Part shown: positions 1-6,510 of the stretch, piece by piece
Numbering within the stretch: the stretch's first letter is position 1
How the letters are laid out: every line of letters begins with the position of its first letter
Origin: Candidatus Cloacimonadota bacterium
GTDB lineage: Bacteria; Cloacimonadota; Cloacimonadia; Cloacimonadales; TCS61
Direction of reading: 5' to 3'
Length of the DNA: 7,649 bases
Assembly: GCA_030628755.1 (NCBI GenBank)
Contig: DAOVQH010000113.1
Coordinates: 1-7,649, forward strand
Translations under genes and position numbers: made by a program
Notes under the pieces: model-generated
The model's input: the letters and a program-made list of their open reading frames with translations, nothing else
Database searches by the model: none
Told to the model about the DNA's origin: nothing

Positions 1-494
1 AGGACCAGCGCTATTTTACCATTTTTGGAGACGATTTGCCCGGCATAGTCATCATCGGATAAGACTCTATTTCTTAAATTCTGTAGTTCTGATTCGTTGG
101 TTGGAATTTTCTCAATAATTTCCAGCACTTCAATTCCGCCTTCGACTCCTTTAATCTCTTCAACATTAGTGATGCTCCAAACAGAATTGACCCCTTTCAC
201 TCTCTCTAAGTCATTGGTCAACTGTTCTATTTCCTGCAATGCACCGACGCTGAAAACTTCATCCATATCCAGAATAACCATTGCAAACTCGGCGCCGCCA
301 AAGGTTTCATCTACCTCATCAAAGGCTGTCACCACAGGGTCGCCTTCGGGAAGCATGCTTCTATCATCGGTTTCTACATTTAATTTCGGAAGACCAAAGT
401 AAAAGAAGACTGTCAGCAGAACGATAATTATAATTGTAGTCTTTGGGAATTTGAAGACTATATTTGCGAGTTTTTCGAGCATAATTTTTTTCAT
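1..494 (-). CDS. RND/MMPL-family exporter, N-terminal part (runs off the left edge)
   Basis: About 164 N-terminal residues of an integral membrane protein. A short basic N-terminus (KLANIVFKFPK) leads into one hydrophobic helix at about residues 19-36 (TIIIIVLLTVFFYFGLPK). A periplasmic stretch follows with the family-typical pattern VETDDRSMLPEGDP, then a segment ending FGGAEFAMVIL. This layout is characteristic of RND-superfamily proteins of the MMPL/predicted-exporter type, which use the proton gradient to move lipids or other hydrophobic compounds. The substrate cannot be read from this part. Two in-frame starts are possible. The ATG at 494 has GGAAG directly against it, which is too close to act as a ribosome site. 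The ATG at 482 (MLEKLANIV) has the same GGAAG 12 bases upstream and looks somewhat more natural. The remaining roughly 600 or more residues expected for the family lie outside the window. A possible promoter is at 513-541, and the terminator at 617-655 separates this gene from the BtrH-like gene. Confidence 0.85.
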   Translation of the reverse strand, partial: MKKIMLEKLANIVFKFPKTTIIIIVLLTVFFYFGLPKLNVETDDRSMLPEGDPVVTAFDEVDETFGGAEFAMVILDMDEVFSVGALQEIEQLTNDLERVKGVNSVWSITNVEEIKGVEGGIEVLEIIEKIPTNESELQNLRNRVLSDDDYAGQIVSKNGKIALV

Positions 495-512
495 CTTCCA
501 GTTTTGATGTCA

Positions 513-541
513 AAAATAAGGATGGAATGAGGAAAAATCAA
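513..541 (-). promoter_or_regulatory. possible sigma-70-like promoter of the exporter gene
   Basis: On the minus strand, TTGATT (541-536) and TATTTT (518-513) are separated by exactly 17 bases. Transcription would begin near 506, giving a very short leader before the ATG at 494 or 482. Both boxes are imperfect and the DNA is AT-rich, so a chance match is quite possible. Confidence 0.3.
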
Positions 542-616
542 TGGAAATAGGGTGAGTGGGAGAAATTTCAGGTTGAATGGAATGGCATTAATTTGAAGTG
601 GAAAATATTATAGAAA

Positions 617-655
617 TAAAAAAAGTTCCTTCAGACATTTTGTTGTCAAAGGAAC
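617..655 (-). terminator. rho-independent terminator after the DUF1801-BtrH operon
   Basis: On the minus strand a 7-bp outer stem GTTCCTT/AAGGAAC (655-649 with 631-625) continues, after a small bulge, into an inner stem TGTC/GACA, wrong-side bases flipped by strand, around a 6-base loop. It is followed directly by seven U residues (624-618). The hairpin starts about 33 bases after the stop of the BtrH-like gene, as expected for the end of its transcript. Read on the plus strand it has no U-tract, so it works in one direction only. Confidence 0.8.
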
Positions 656-688
656 ATAAATAGATTGGTTTTAAAACTTTGCTTTACT

Positions 689-1672
689 CTATTTTATACG
701 ATATAGCAACTCCATTGCTTTTTTCTCTTTTTCTGATAGATCCATTAGAATTTCAGACGCTTGATTTATAAATTCAATATCTTTTGTTTTACCTGCTTTA
801 TCAAATAGATTTGAAACTTTTGTCCATTGCTTCGCAATTTCGGAAAACATTTTGTAGGCTTGATTTAATTGCTCTATTTGCAGTAAATCATAACTTTCTT
901 TTAAAAAGTCTCTGTAAAGATTTCGGAAAAGAGCTCCGCCTGTTCCGGCTTTTTCCATTAACATCGCTGTTGTTGTAAAATCTCTTTCAATATCTTTACT
1001 GTTTTTGAACCATTTTTTTATTTCAACACTTGTTTTTAATATACCTTTGTATCCGATGTTTTTTATTGGTGGATTTAAATAATCTTTTGTATTATTCTTT
1101 ATTGCTGTAATAATGGATTTTTCTATGTTGTAGCTTTTTTCTGTTTTCCGAATGGTGTAACTTAGATTTTTTGAAGACATAGGCCCTTTTTCATTTCTTG
1201 CCAATTCAAGATTCTTCAATGATGTTTTTACTTTTCCACCTTGTTGCCAGGTGTCTATCAAATATGCAAATTCATCATCATATCCATACATTGCAACATA
1301 ATGAGCTGCAAAGTGAATTTTATTCATAAAATATTCCAAATGATAACAATCTAATTTTAAACCGACGGCAACTCCTTTATCAATATTGTTTTTTACACTT
1401 TCCCACGCTTTCTTTTTGGAAGATGTTTCTGACACTTCTAATTTTAAATTAAGATTTCGACAAATATTTTCAGTTAAAGCGTCTGGTTTTATTCTTCCAC
1501 CAATAAATGGGAAATCCATTATTCTCATATTCCAAAAAATAAAACCTAAACCTTCTCCTAATCCAAAAAGCATTGGTTCGGAAAGTACAATTCCAATTTG
1601 ATTTAATAAACTTCCGGTTGTTGTGGTTTCACAATGCTGTCCGTTAAATTGTCTGAAATTTTTTATTATCAT
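689..1672 (-). CDS. BtrH_N / DUF4872 family protein (BtrH-like acyltransferase)
   Basis: A 327-aa soluble protein. Its N-terminal half carries the hallmarks of the butirosin biosynthesis protein H domain: GQHCETTTTGSLL at residues 11-23 and SEPMLFGLGEGLGFIFW at 31-47. H124 (AAHYVAMYG) and D140 (LIDTW) are positioned to complete a cysteine-type catalytic group with C14. The C-terminal part shows the DUF4872 signature KAGTGGALFRNLYRDFL at 241-257 and a helical tail. BtrH moves an acylated amino acid from the carrier protein BtrI to an aminoglycoside. By homology this protein may be an acyltransferase or a related cysteine enzyme; its substrate is unknown and no carrier protein is visible here. 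The start at 1672 has AAGGAG eight bases upstream. The gene follows the DUF1801 gene by only 15 bases, so the two are probably co-transcribed and end at the terminator at 617-655. Confidence 0.88.
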   Translation of the reverse strand: MIIKNFRQFNGQHCETTTTGSLLNQIGIVLSEPMLFGLGEGLGFIFWNMRIMDFPFIGGRIKPDALTENICRNLNLKLEVSETSSKKKAWESVKNNIDKGVAVGLKLDCYHLEYFMNKIHFAAHYVAMYGYDDEFAYLIDTWQQGGKVKTSLKNLELARNEKGPMSSKNLSYTIRKTEKSYNIEKSIITAIKNNTKDYLNPPIKNIGYKGILKTSVEIKKWFKNSKDIERDFTTTAMLMEKAGTGGALFRNLYRDFLKESYDLLQIEQLNQAYKMFSEIAKQWTKVSNLFDKAGKTKDIEFINQASEILMDLSEKEKKAMELLYRIK

Positions 1673-1687
1673 AGAGTTTTCTCCTTT

Positions 1688-2038
1688 TTATACAGCTTGT
1701 TTAACAAAAAATTCAACTTCTTTATCTTTAATATCAGCCAAGGATCTAATCTTCAAATGACGACGGAATTTTCCAGTGCCTTCTAATAATTTCTTTGGGT
1801 CGTTCATTGAAAACCCATTGATAAATTCAAAAGAGATATGATTTTTTCTCAAAAAAAGACCACCAAAATCGTCTTCAAGAGAAAACATAATACCGCCATA
1901 CATCATTCTTTCATCTGTTTTTGGGTAATTGCTAAATACAATTTCACGCAATATTTGCAGCATATTAAATTTTTCATCATCAACCCTCATAATTTCATCA
2001 AGAAATTCTTGAACCTTCTCGTTTTTAGATTTTTTCAT
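1688..2038 (-). CDS. DUF1801 family protein
   Basis: A 116-aa soluble protein matching the DUF1801 (YdhG-like, frataxin-fold) family over its whole length. An N-terminal helix KVQEFLDEI leads to PKTDERMMYGGIMF (residues 39-52), then HISFEFINGFSMNDP (67-81), LEGTGKFRRHLKI (85-97) and a closing VKQAV helix. Some members of the wider family have been called iron chaperones, but most have no proven role, and nothing here identifies a ligand. No signal peptide or membrane segment is visible. The start at 2038 is supported by AAAGGAA about eight bases upstream. The stop lies 15 bases before the BtrH-like start, and the ribosome site of that gene touches this gene's end, so the two form a tight unit. 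The remnant ORF at 2077-2238 ends 38 bases upstream and may once have belonged to the same transcript. Confidence 0.85.
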   Translation of the reverse strand: MKKSKNEKVQEFLDEIMRVDDEKFNMLQILREIVFSNYPKTDERMMYGGIMFSLEDDFGGLFLRKNHISFEFINGFSMNDPKKLLEGTGKFRRHLKIRSLADIKDKEVEFFVKQAV

Positions 2039-2076
2039 AGTTATTTCCTTTCAATTTTCTTTTTTATTCAATCGCA

Positions 2077-2238
2077 TTAATTCGTTAGACTAACTTTCTG
2101 TAAATGGATATTATGTTTATTTTTTATCTTTTCTGTAACAATTCTTAATTTCTTAAGATATTCTACGGAAGTTAAATTCCTATCTTCAAGACGGCATTTT
2201 TCTTTCCATTCACGAACTTCTAAAACATTGAATATTGA
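2077..2238 (-). pseudogene. remnant of a small helical protein gene, start lost
   Basis: A minus-strand frame open for about 50 codons (2229-2077), ending in TAA, reads like a real protein: it begins NVLEVREWKEKCRLEDRN, continues with LTSVEYLKKLRIVTEKIK, and ends in VSLTN. Its charged, heptad-like character resembles small helical or antitoxin-like proteins, but I do not recognise the family firmly. There is no ATG, GTG or TTG in frame after the upstream stop at 2239-2241. The coding-like sequence ends exactly where the AACATTGAATATT direct repeats begin. I infer that the 5' end was replaced by repeat DNA and the gene is dead. Initiation at ATA or ATT, or chance openness in AT-rich DNA, are less likely alternatives. 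Confidence 0.45.
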
Positions 2239-2257
2239 TTATTGAACATTGAATATT
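2224..2257. repeat. 13-bp direct repeat AACATTGAATATT, two copies
   Basis: AACATTGAATATT occurs at 2224-2236 and again at 2245-2257. The spacer GATTATTG itself echoes the ATTGAATATTG theme. The pair abuts the point where the small ORF remnant loses its reading frame, and forms the left part of a repeat-rich patch reaching to 2384. Confidence 0.85.
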
Positions 2258-2284
2258 ACTCCGAAACTCGAAGCTGGGAGCATC

Positions 2285-2320
2285 CAATTCAACTAATTCC
2301 ACCAATTTAACCAATTCAAC
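2285..2320. repeat. 9-bp tandem repeat, four copies
   Basis: Four consecutive 9-mers, CAATTCAAC, TAATTCCAC, CAATTTAAC and CAATTCAAC, with the first and last identical. The unit is a multiple of three, but no long ORF uses it here. It sits between the 13-bp direct repeat and the nested palindrome, so it looks like part of one composite non-coding repeat rather than coding sequence. Confidence 0.9.
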
Positions 2321-2322
2321 CA

Positions 2323-2384
2323 TTGCGAAGGTAACACACCCCACGGCTAAAGCCGTACCCCCCTCAAGAGGGGATTTTTCGCAA
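2323..2384. repeat. nested palindromic (REP-like) element
   Basis: A 62-bp element with three inverted repeats. The outer arms are TTGCGAA (2323-2329) and TTCGCAA (2378-2384). Inside are two short GC-rich hairpins: ACGGCT-AA-AGCCGT (2343-2356) and CCCCTC-AA-GAGGGG (2360-2373). The GC-rich content stands out against the AT-rich surroundings. It lies five bases beyond the stop of the response regulator. On the minus strand no U-tract follows either hairpin, so it is not a standard terminator for that gene, although it could slow RNA decay. The layout resembles REP/BIME elements mobilised by RAYT-type transposases; that link is inference, since no such gene is present here. Confidence 0.7.
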
Positions 2385-2389
2385 GGTTT

Positions 2390-3154
2390 TTATCCTCCCA
2401 TCCACTTCTTGAACAAACTTACTTTCCTTTTGCTCACAATCACATCTTCCGTAAATTCAGGTTTCAAATCTAAAAGAAGTCTGCTGCTGAAAAAGGGATG
2501 GATTTTTTTTATTGCTTTTTGAGAAACTATCATTTGTCGGTTAATCCTAAAAAACATTTCCGGATTCACTAATTTTTCAATCTCATCAAGATTATAATCA
2601 AGAGCAAACCGTTCTTTATCGTTTGTCATCAGATAACAAAGCTGATTTTTGATAAAGAAATAAGCAACCTTTTCAATATCAATAGATTGCATTACCGAAC
2701 CTGTTTTCACGAGTAATCTGGTTTGAAATTTATCTTTTTTAAAATTTATCTGATTTAGAAGAAGTTCAATATTTTTTCTGGCTTCACTTGAATATTTATC
2801 TTTAATTTTATAAAATTTTTCAATACTATTCTTCAAATCTTTCTGGTTAATTGGTTTTAAAAGATAATCTATACTATTTACTTTAAAAGCCTGAATAGCA
2901 TATTCATCATAAGCTGTAGTGAAAATAATCGCACATTCCACCTGAATTTTTTCAAATATCTCTAAACTGATCCCATCAGATAATTGAATATCCACAAGCA
3001 TTAAATCCGGCCCATCGTTTTTTTGCAACCATTTAATTGATTTTTCAACAGTTTCAATTATTGCTAATATTTCTATTGATGGGTCAATCTTTTGTAGGAT
3101 ATTCTTTAATCTATCAGAAGCATAAAATTCATCTTCAATTATTAATACTTTCAT
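2390..3154 (-). CDS. LytTR-family response regulator
   Basis: A 254-aa two-domain regulator. The receiver domain (about residues 1-120) shows the acidic pair E7/D8 in LIIEDE, the phospho-acceptor D55 (LMLVDIQLSDG), the FTTAYDEYAIQAF switch segment (T79/T80) and K100 in IDYLLKP. A linker helix leads to a LytTR DNA-binding domain (about 155-252), with RLLVKTGS, an RINRQMIVS strand and a final VSLFKKWMGG. Such proteins bind direct-repeat promoter sites once phosphorylated, usually by a LytS-type kinase. The obvious partner is the kinase at 4421-6250, with the transglutaminase gene between them. I chose the ATG at 3154, giving MKVLIIEDE, because GGAG lies six bases upstream. An upstream TTG would add ten residues with no support. 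The gene starts 78 bases after the transglutaminase stop, compatible with one transcript. Confidence 0.93.
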   Translation of the reverse strand: MKVLIIEDEFYASDRLKNILQKIDPSIEILAIIETVEKSIKWLQKNDGPDLMLVDIQLSDGISLEIFEKIQVECAIIFTTAYDEYAIQAFKVNSIDYLLKPINQKDLKNSIEKFYKIKDKYSSEARKNIELLLNQINFKKDKFQTRLLVKTGSVMQSIDIEKVAYFFIKNQLCYLMTNDKERFALDYNLDEIEKLVNPEMFFRINRQMIVSQKAIKKIHPFFSSRLLLDLKPEFTEDVIVSKRKVSLFKKWMGG

Positions 3155-3232
3155 TGTTTTCTCCAATCTGAAAAACTTTTGCAACTTTAGCAGATGCAGG
3201 ATGATTTAAGTTTTCTAACCCACTGAAATATT

Positions 3233-4204
3233 TCAAATCAGCTCATAATACTTCATTTCTCTTATGATTTCATCTTCATCAAGTTGTGTATCACCTTGGT
3301 AGAACATACCGGACCATCCGGCAATTTTCTTACGTCGAGTATCTCCTTGAAGTCCGAAATATATATCTGCTCCGGGTTGCATGAAATCTACTACTTCAAG
3401 ACCTGTTGGAATATTAAGACCTGCGGTTTTCAGGTTGATATTCATTCCTTCACTGAAAGTAATGCATCTATCACAAATTCCACCGAAATAAAATTCCGGA
3501 TCACGGGGAAAACCTCTTTCTACAAACCAATCAGTGTTGTCCTTTAGAGATTGAGCGATACTGCTATCGATTGTAATCCATCCCAAAGAGGAAATAAATA
3601 CTTCTGCCCAAGCGTGAAATCCTGCCTGCTCCTCTATTGCTAAACCACCCATAATAACTCTTGCAGGAATATTCAAACAACGGCATAAACTTACGAATAA
3701 CCAAGCGAATGAGCCGCAATTGCCATCCATTTGAACCAACGCATTCATAGCACCGGGACTTCCCAAAACACGACCTTGCTGTTTCATATTTGAAATTTGC
3801 CATTTGAAAATTGCTCGTGCTTTTTCCAGATCAGATTTATGAGTATTTGTTATTAAATCTGCTGTTTTTCTAATCTTATCATTCTGCTCAAGGAAGCGCT
3901 CTTGTTTTGTATAGAATTTCCGCTGAACCGATGATAAAAAGTGATTTTTTTGAGATATTTCGATGTCTTTAAAATTTATTGTATCGAGTTCCATATCCCA
4001 TTCAAATTCCACATTACCAGTTTGCTGCCAGAGAGCGATTTTGTTGAATTGATATTTGTCTTGAACAATATTGTCGGGTTCTACTGATATGAAACGAAAA
4101 TTCTTAACCTTTTGATGACCTCTACTGTAAGGAAGAGCAACGATAACATTACCCGGTCGTTTCTTTGTATTCCACAGAACAAATTTTACTTTTAATTTAC
4201 GCAT
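3233..4204 (-). CDS. transglutaminase-like superfamily protein
   Basis: A 323-aa protein. An N-terminal beta-rich region (about 1-90, including ALPYSRGHQKVKNF and a KYQFNKIALW pattern) resembles the domain preceding bacterial transglutaminase cores. The catalytic core carries C163 (DGNCGSFAW), H197 (AGFHAWAEV) and D213 (WITIDSS), a complete Cys-His-Asp triad. A C-terminal segment FYFGGICDRCITFSEGMNINL (239-259) matches the usual region after the core. Bacterial relatives include proteases, amidases and cross-linking enzymes, so the reaction cannot be chosen from sequence. No signal peptide or membrane helix is present, which implies a cytoplasmic enzyme. The start at 4204 has AGGA six bases upstream. 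It sits between a LytS-like kinase and its likely regulator, so it may act in, or be controlled by, that pathway. The 216-bp gap upstream is full of repeats, so it might instead have its own promoter. Confidence 0.88.
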   Translation of the reverse strand: MRKLKVKFVLWNTKKRPGNVIVALPYSRGHQKVKNFRFISVEPDNIVQDKYQFNKIALWQQTGNVEFEWDMELDTINFKDIEISQKNHFLSSVQRKFYTKQERFLEQNDKIRKTADLITNTHKSDLEKARAIFKWQISNMKQQGRVLGSPGAMNALVQMDGNCGSFAWLFVSLCRCLNIPARVIMGGLAIEEQAGFHAWAEVFISSLGWITIDSSIAQSLKDNTDWFVERGFPRDPEFYFGGICDRCITFSEGMNINLKTAGLNIPTGLEVVDFMQPGADIYFGLQGDTRRKKIAGWSGMFYQGDTQLDEDEIIREMKYYELI

Positions 4205-4414
4205 ATTTTATCCTATTTTTTTAGCCGCGAAGGGCGCGAAGATTCACTAAATTTTAACATTATGATGGTTTGCTGAAGTCCATCGAAAAGATGATGAACT
4301 CCAGTCTTTAATTTTCTTTTTTCCTTCATCATTGGATATTCCGTGCCTGCCCCGTGTAATCTTCTTTATCTTTTCATTAAACTGGGGTTCGATATTGGAT
4401 ATTCAGTTTTTTTT
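4205..4414. repeat. repeat-filled gap between kinase and transglutaminase genes
   Basis: This stretch has no coding potential I can support, but several repeat-like pieces. CGCGAAG occurs twice (4226-4232, 4235-4241) in a GC-rich patch. An imperfect hairpin spans 4273-4304 (CTG/CAG ends, AGT/ACT, CATC-gaaaa-GATG). An imperfect hairpin at 4350-4387 is capped by CCCCG and TGGGG. ATTGGATATTC occurs at 4331-4341 and 4394-4404. The GC-rich islands differ from the flanking AT-rich DNA. I infer the remains of one or more dispersed repeat elements inserted between the two genes. Confidence 0.6.
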
Positions 4415-4433
4415 GCAATATCACGGATATTGC
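4415..4433. repeat. perfect hairpin overlapping the kinase stop codon
   Basis: GCAATATC-ACG-GATATTGC is an 8-bp perfect stem with a 3-base loop, and the kinase stop codon (4421-4423) lies within it. In the transcribed (minus) direction it is followed by a run of A, not U, so it is not a canonical terminator. It encodes the last few residues of the kinase and may mark the edge of the repeat-filled gap. Confidence 0.75.
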
Positions 4434-6250
4434 ACTCCAAATTTTAACATTTCTTTTATCAACGGAATCCTAACCTGAAAAATATCTTCATCAGAGATAA
4501 TCTCAACTTTTCTATCAGTAAAAAATTGGTAACGGCTTTTCAAATTCAACAATCCAATTCCATTTGATTTTTCAAGAATTCTCTTTCTCTGGAAATTATT
4601 TTCTACATTCAAGTACTCATCTTCATCAACTGAAATACTGATATTTAAAGGTTTTTCTAAAGAAATGATATTATGTTTAACTGCATTTTCTATAAGCAAT
4701 TGCAGGCTTAAAGGCGGTATAAAATATTTCATCCATTTTTCTGAAATTGTTGTTTTCACTATTAAATTCTTCCCAAATCGTTTTGAAAGAAGAAACAGGT
4801 AGGAATCGATAAAATCGAGTTCATCTTTTAATTCTATCAGTTCCCGATTTTGTGTTTGTAGAATGTAACGATACACATTTGATAATTCTTCAACGAAATC
4901 GATTGCCAGATTTTGATCTTTTTCAATTAGAGAGATCAGAGTTCCGAAAGTATTGAAAAGAAAATGTGGGTCTATCTGATTTTTCAAAGATTCTAATTGC
5001 GATAATAAATTCTTCTGTTCCAATTCTAATATCTCAATTTTATTCTTTTGTAGTTCTCTGTTAATTTTTCTGTAATGTTCCAACAGAAAATATCCAAAAG
5101 CTACTACAAGCCAGATTATACCAATTTCAAAGGGAAGTGTCATTAAGGGAAGCTCACCAAAATCTTTAAATGAGACAAAGATGAGCAAAAGGAAGAAGAT
5201 AAAAGTAAATCGAATAACTCTCTTATTTGATTTGCTGCTTTCAATATATTTTCTTGTTCTGAAAACAATAAACAAAATTATGATAAAACTTACAAATAAA
5301 TATAAGTGGAAGATAAAACCAAGTGAAAGCCATAAATATGGACTTATTACTCCAACGAGAAGGAATATTAAAAATACCCCTAGCAGACAATTGATCATTG
5401 TTTTCCTACAGGGGCAAAATATCTGCTTTATCAACAATATCATACTTACCGACAGGACATTTATGGCAATTGCCATTATATATAATTGTTCTAAAGGAGA
5501 AATATTGATTAAAGGCATTATTATTGAATGTAATAAATAAATTATCCCTGCACTGATAGCAAAAAGAGAAAAAGTAAGAAATGGATATTCTCTCTTTTTT
5601 ATTTTGTATAGAAACAAAAAGATTGAAATAAATCCGATAATAACTAACAACGAACCAATTAGGAAAATAATCATTTTAATCCGACTGATATGCATAATCT
5701 CATGTTTTGCAATCTTCTCCAAATCATTTTGTGAACCAAAATAAATTTCGTCAAACTGCTTAAAAATAATTGGCACCTCAAAGAAAACCCTGATCAAAAC
5801 ATATTTACTATCCATTTCCTCTAATGGGATAATATGACATCTGTAAGATTGATACTCAATTTCTGAATTAAATTCTTTTATTTCAGGTTTATATTGATAT
5901 ATCTTCTTTTGAGAGAAATAAACCTCAAACTCATTTACATCAGCTTCAAGGTAAATAGCAGGATTATTGAATTTTTTAGCTGGAAGTTCTATCTTCAGCC
6001 ACATAATTTTCTGTTGAAGCATCTCAAATAATTGAAAAAATCTTGAATATTTTACCCAGGTTAACGAATCATCCTTTTCAGGCAGATAGTCTAAATTTCC
6101 GTTATTATCTATTGGTAAATCTCCTGAATGACATGTTATGTCTTTATCATGTAAGAAAGATACTGAGAGATGTGAAATATTGATGTGTATTGCATGTAAA
6201 GATAAATTGATTAAAATAAATAAGAATAGTAGAAGGTATTCTTTTTTCAT
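4421..6250 (-). CDS. 7TMR-DISM sensor histidine kinase, LytS-type catalytic domain
   Basis: A 609-aa membrane sensor. Residues 1-20 form a signal-type hydrophobic segment. Residues about 25-185 form an extracytoplasmic beta-rich domain with WLKIELP and YLEADVNEFEVYF, typical of 7TMR-DISM extracellular domains. Seven hydrophobic helices follow between about 193 and 391. A coiled-coil stretch (395-420) joins a His_kinase domain with phospho-acceptor H429 in NQIDPHFLFN, then an ATPase domain with N-box LLIENAVKHN (518-527) and G-box SNGIGLLNL (562-570). It should sense an external or periplasmic signal and phosphorylate a LytTR regulator, most likely the one at 2390-3154. DISM input domains are thought to bind small ligands such as carbohydrates; the ligand here is unknown. 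The start at 6250 has AGGA eight bases upstream. The last residues (FGVQYP) fall in the hairpin at 4415-4433. Confidence 0.93.
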   Translation of the reverse strand: MKKEYLLLFLFILINLSLHAIHINISHLSVSFLHDKDITCHSGDLPIDNNGNLDYLPEKDDSLTWVKYSRFFQLFEMLQQKIMWLKIELPAKKFNNPAIYLEADVNEFEVYFSQKKIYQYKPEIKEFNSEIEYQSYRCHIIPLEEMDSKYVLIRVFFEVPIIFKQFDEIYFGSQNDLEKIAKHEIMHISRIKMIIFLIGSLLVIIGFISIFLFLYKIKKREYPFLTFSLFAISAGIIYLLHSIIMPLINISPLEQLYIMAIAINVLSVSMILLIKQIFCPCRKTMINCLLGVFLIFLLVGVISPYLWLSLGFIFHLYLFVSFIIILFIVFRTRKYIESSKSNKRVIRFTFIFFLLLIFVSFKDFGELPLMTLPFEIGIIWLVVAFGYFLLEHYRKINRELQKNKIEILELEQKNLLSQLESLKNQIDPHFLFNTFGTLISLIEKDQNLAIDFVEELSNVYRYILQTQNRELIELKDELDFIDSYLFLLSKRFGKNLIVKTTISEKWMKYFIPPLSLQLLIENAVKHNIISLEKPLNISISVDEDEYLNVENNFQRKRILEKSNGIGLLNLKSRYQFFTDRKVEIISDEDIFQVRIPLIKEMLKFGVQYP

Positions 6251-6307
6251 AATTATTTTCCTGCTCTTTCAAAACCTTATTCTCAAAAAAATAATATTTA
6301 GTAAAGA

Positions 6308-6313
6308 ATTATA
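6308..6313 (-). promoter_or_regulatory. possible -10 box upstream of the kinase gene
   Basis: A perfect TATAAT is present on the minus strand, which would place transcription start near 6301 and leave a leader of about 50 bases before the kinase ATG. No convincing -35 box lies 16-18 bases upstream, and the region is very AT-rich, so support is weak. Confidence 0.25.
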
Positions 6314-6510
6314 TTTTGAACGGGGAGAATAAGAGATTAAATGGTTAAATAGAATGTTTTAATGAAGAGATTAATTTTAATGCCATAATTCTTATTGACT
6401 CTTCATATTTATAATTTCATATCTTCTTTCCCAATTTCTTGATTGACTATTCAATTAGATATCAAATAATAAATACTTTCGCACTCACACCAAGATTTTG
6501 GTTTGTTTGT

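Noticed and set aside
97..402. Plus-strand open frame of 101 codons at the left end
   Set aside because: It is the antisense shadow of the RND/MMPL gene, whose minus-strand frame has clear family motifs; the plus-strand product is low-complexity Ser/Thr-rich.
506..511. TTGACA-like hexamer upstream of the exporter gene as a -35 box
   Set aside because: A -10 box at normal spacing would fall inside the coding region, so the match is most likely chance.
2360..2379. CCCCTC-AA-GAGGGG followed by ATTTTT as a plus-strand terminator
   Set aside because: It has terminator form on the plus strand, but no plus-strand gene exists upstream, and it is part of a larger nested palindrome better explained as a repeat.
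5181..5540. Plus-strand open frame of 119 codons
   Set aside because: Antisense to the transmembrane part of the kinase; no recognisable domain and no ribosome site.
6489..6502. Hairpin ACCAA-GATT-TTGGT just after the CYTH stop
   Set aside because: Only five base pairs, AT-rich and without a U-tract in the minus direction, so not convincing as a terminator for the CYTH gene.
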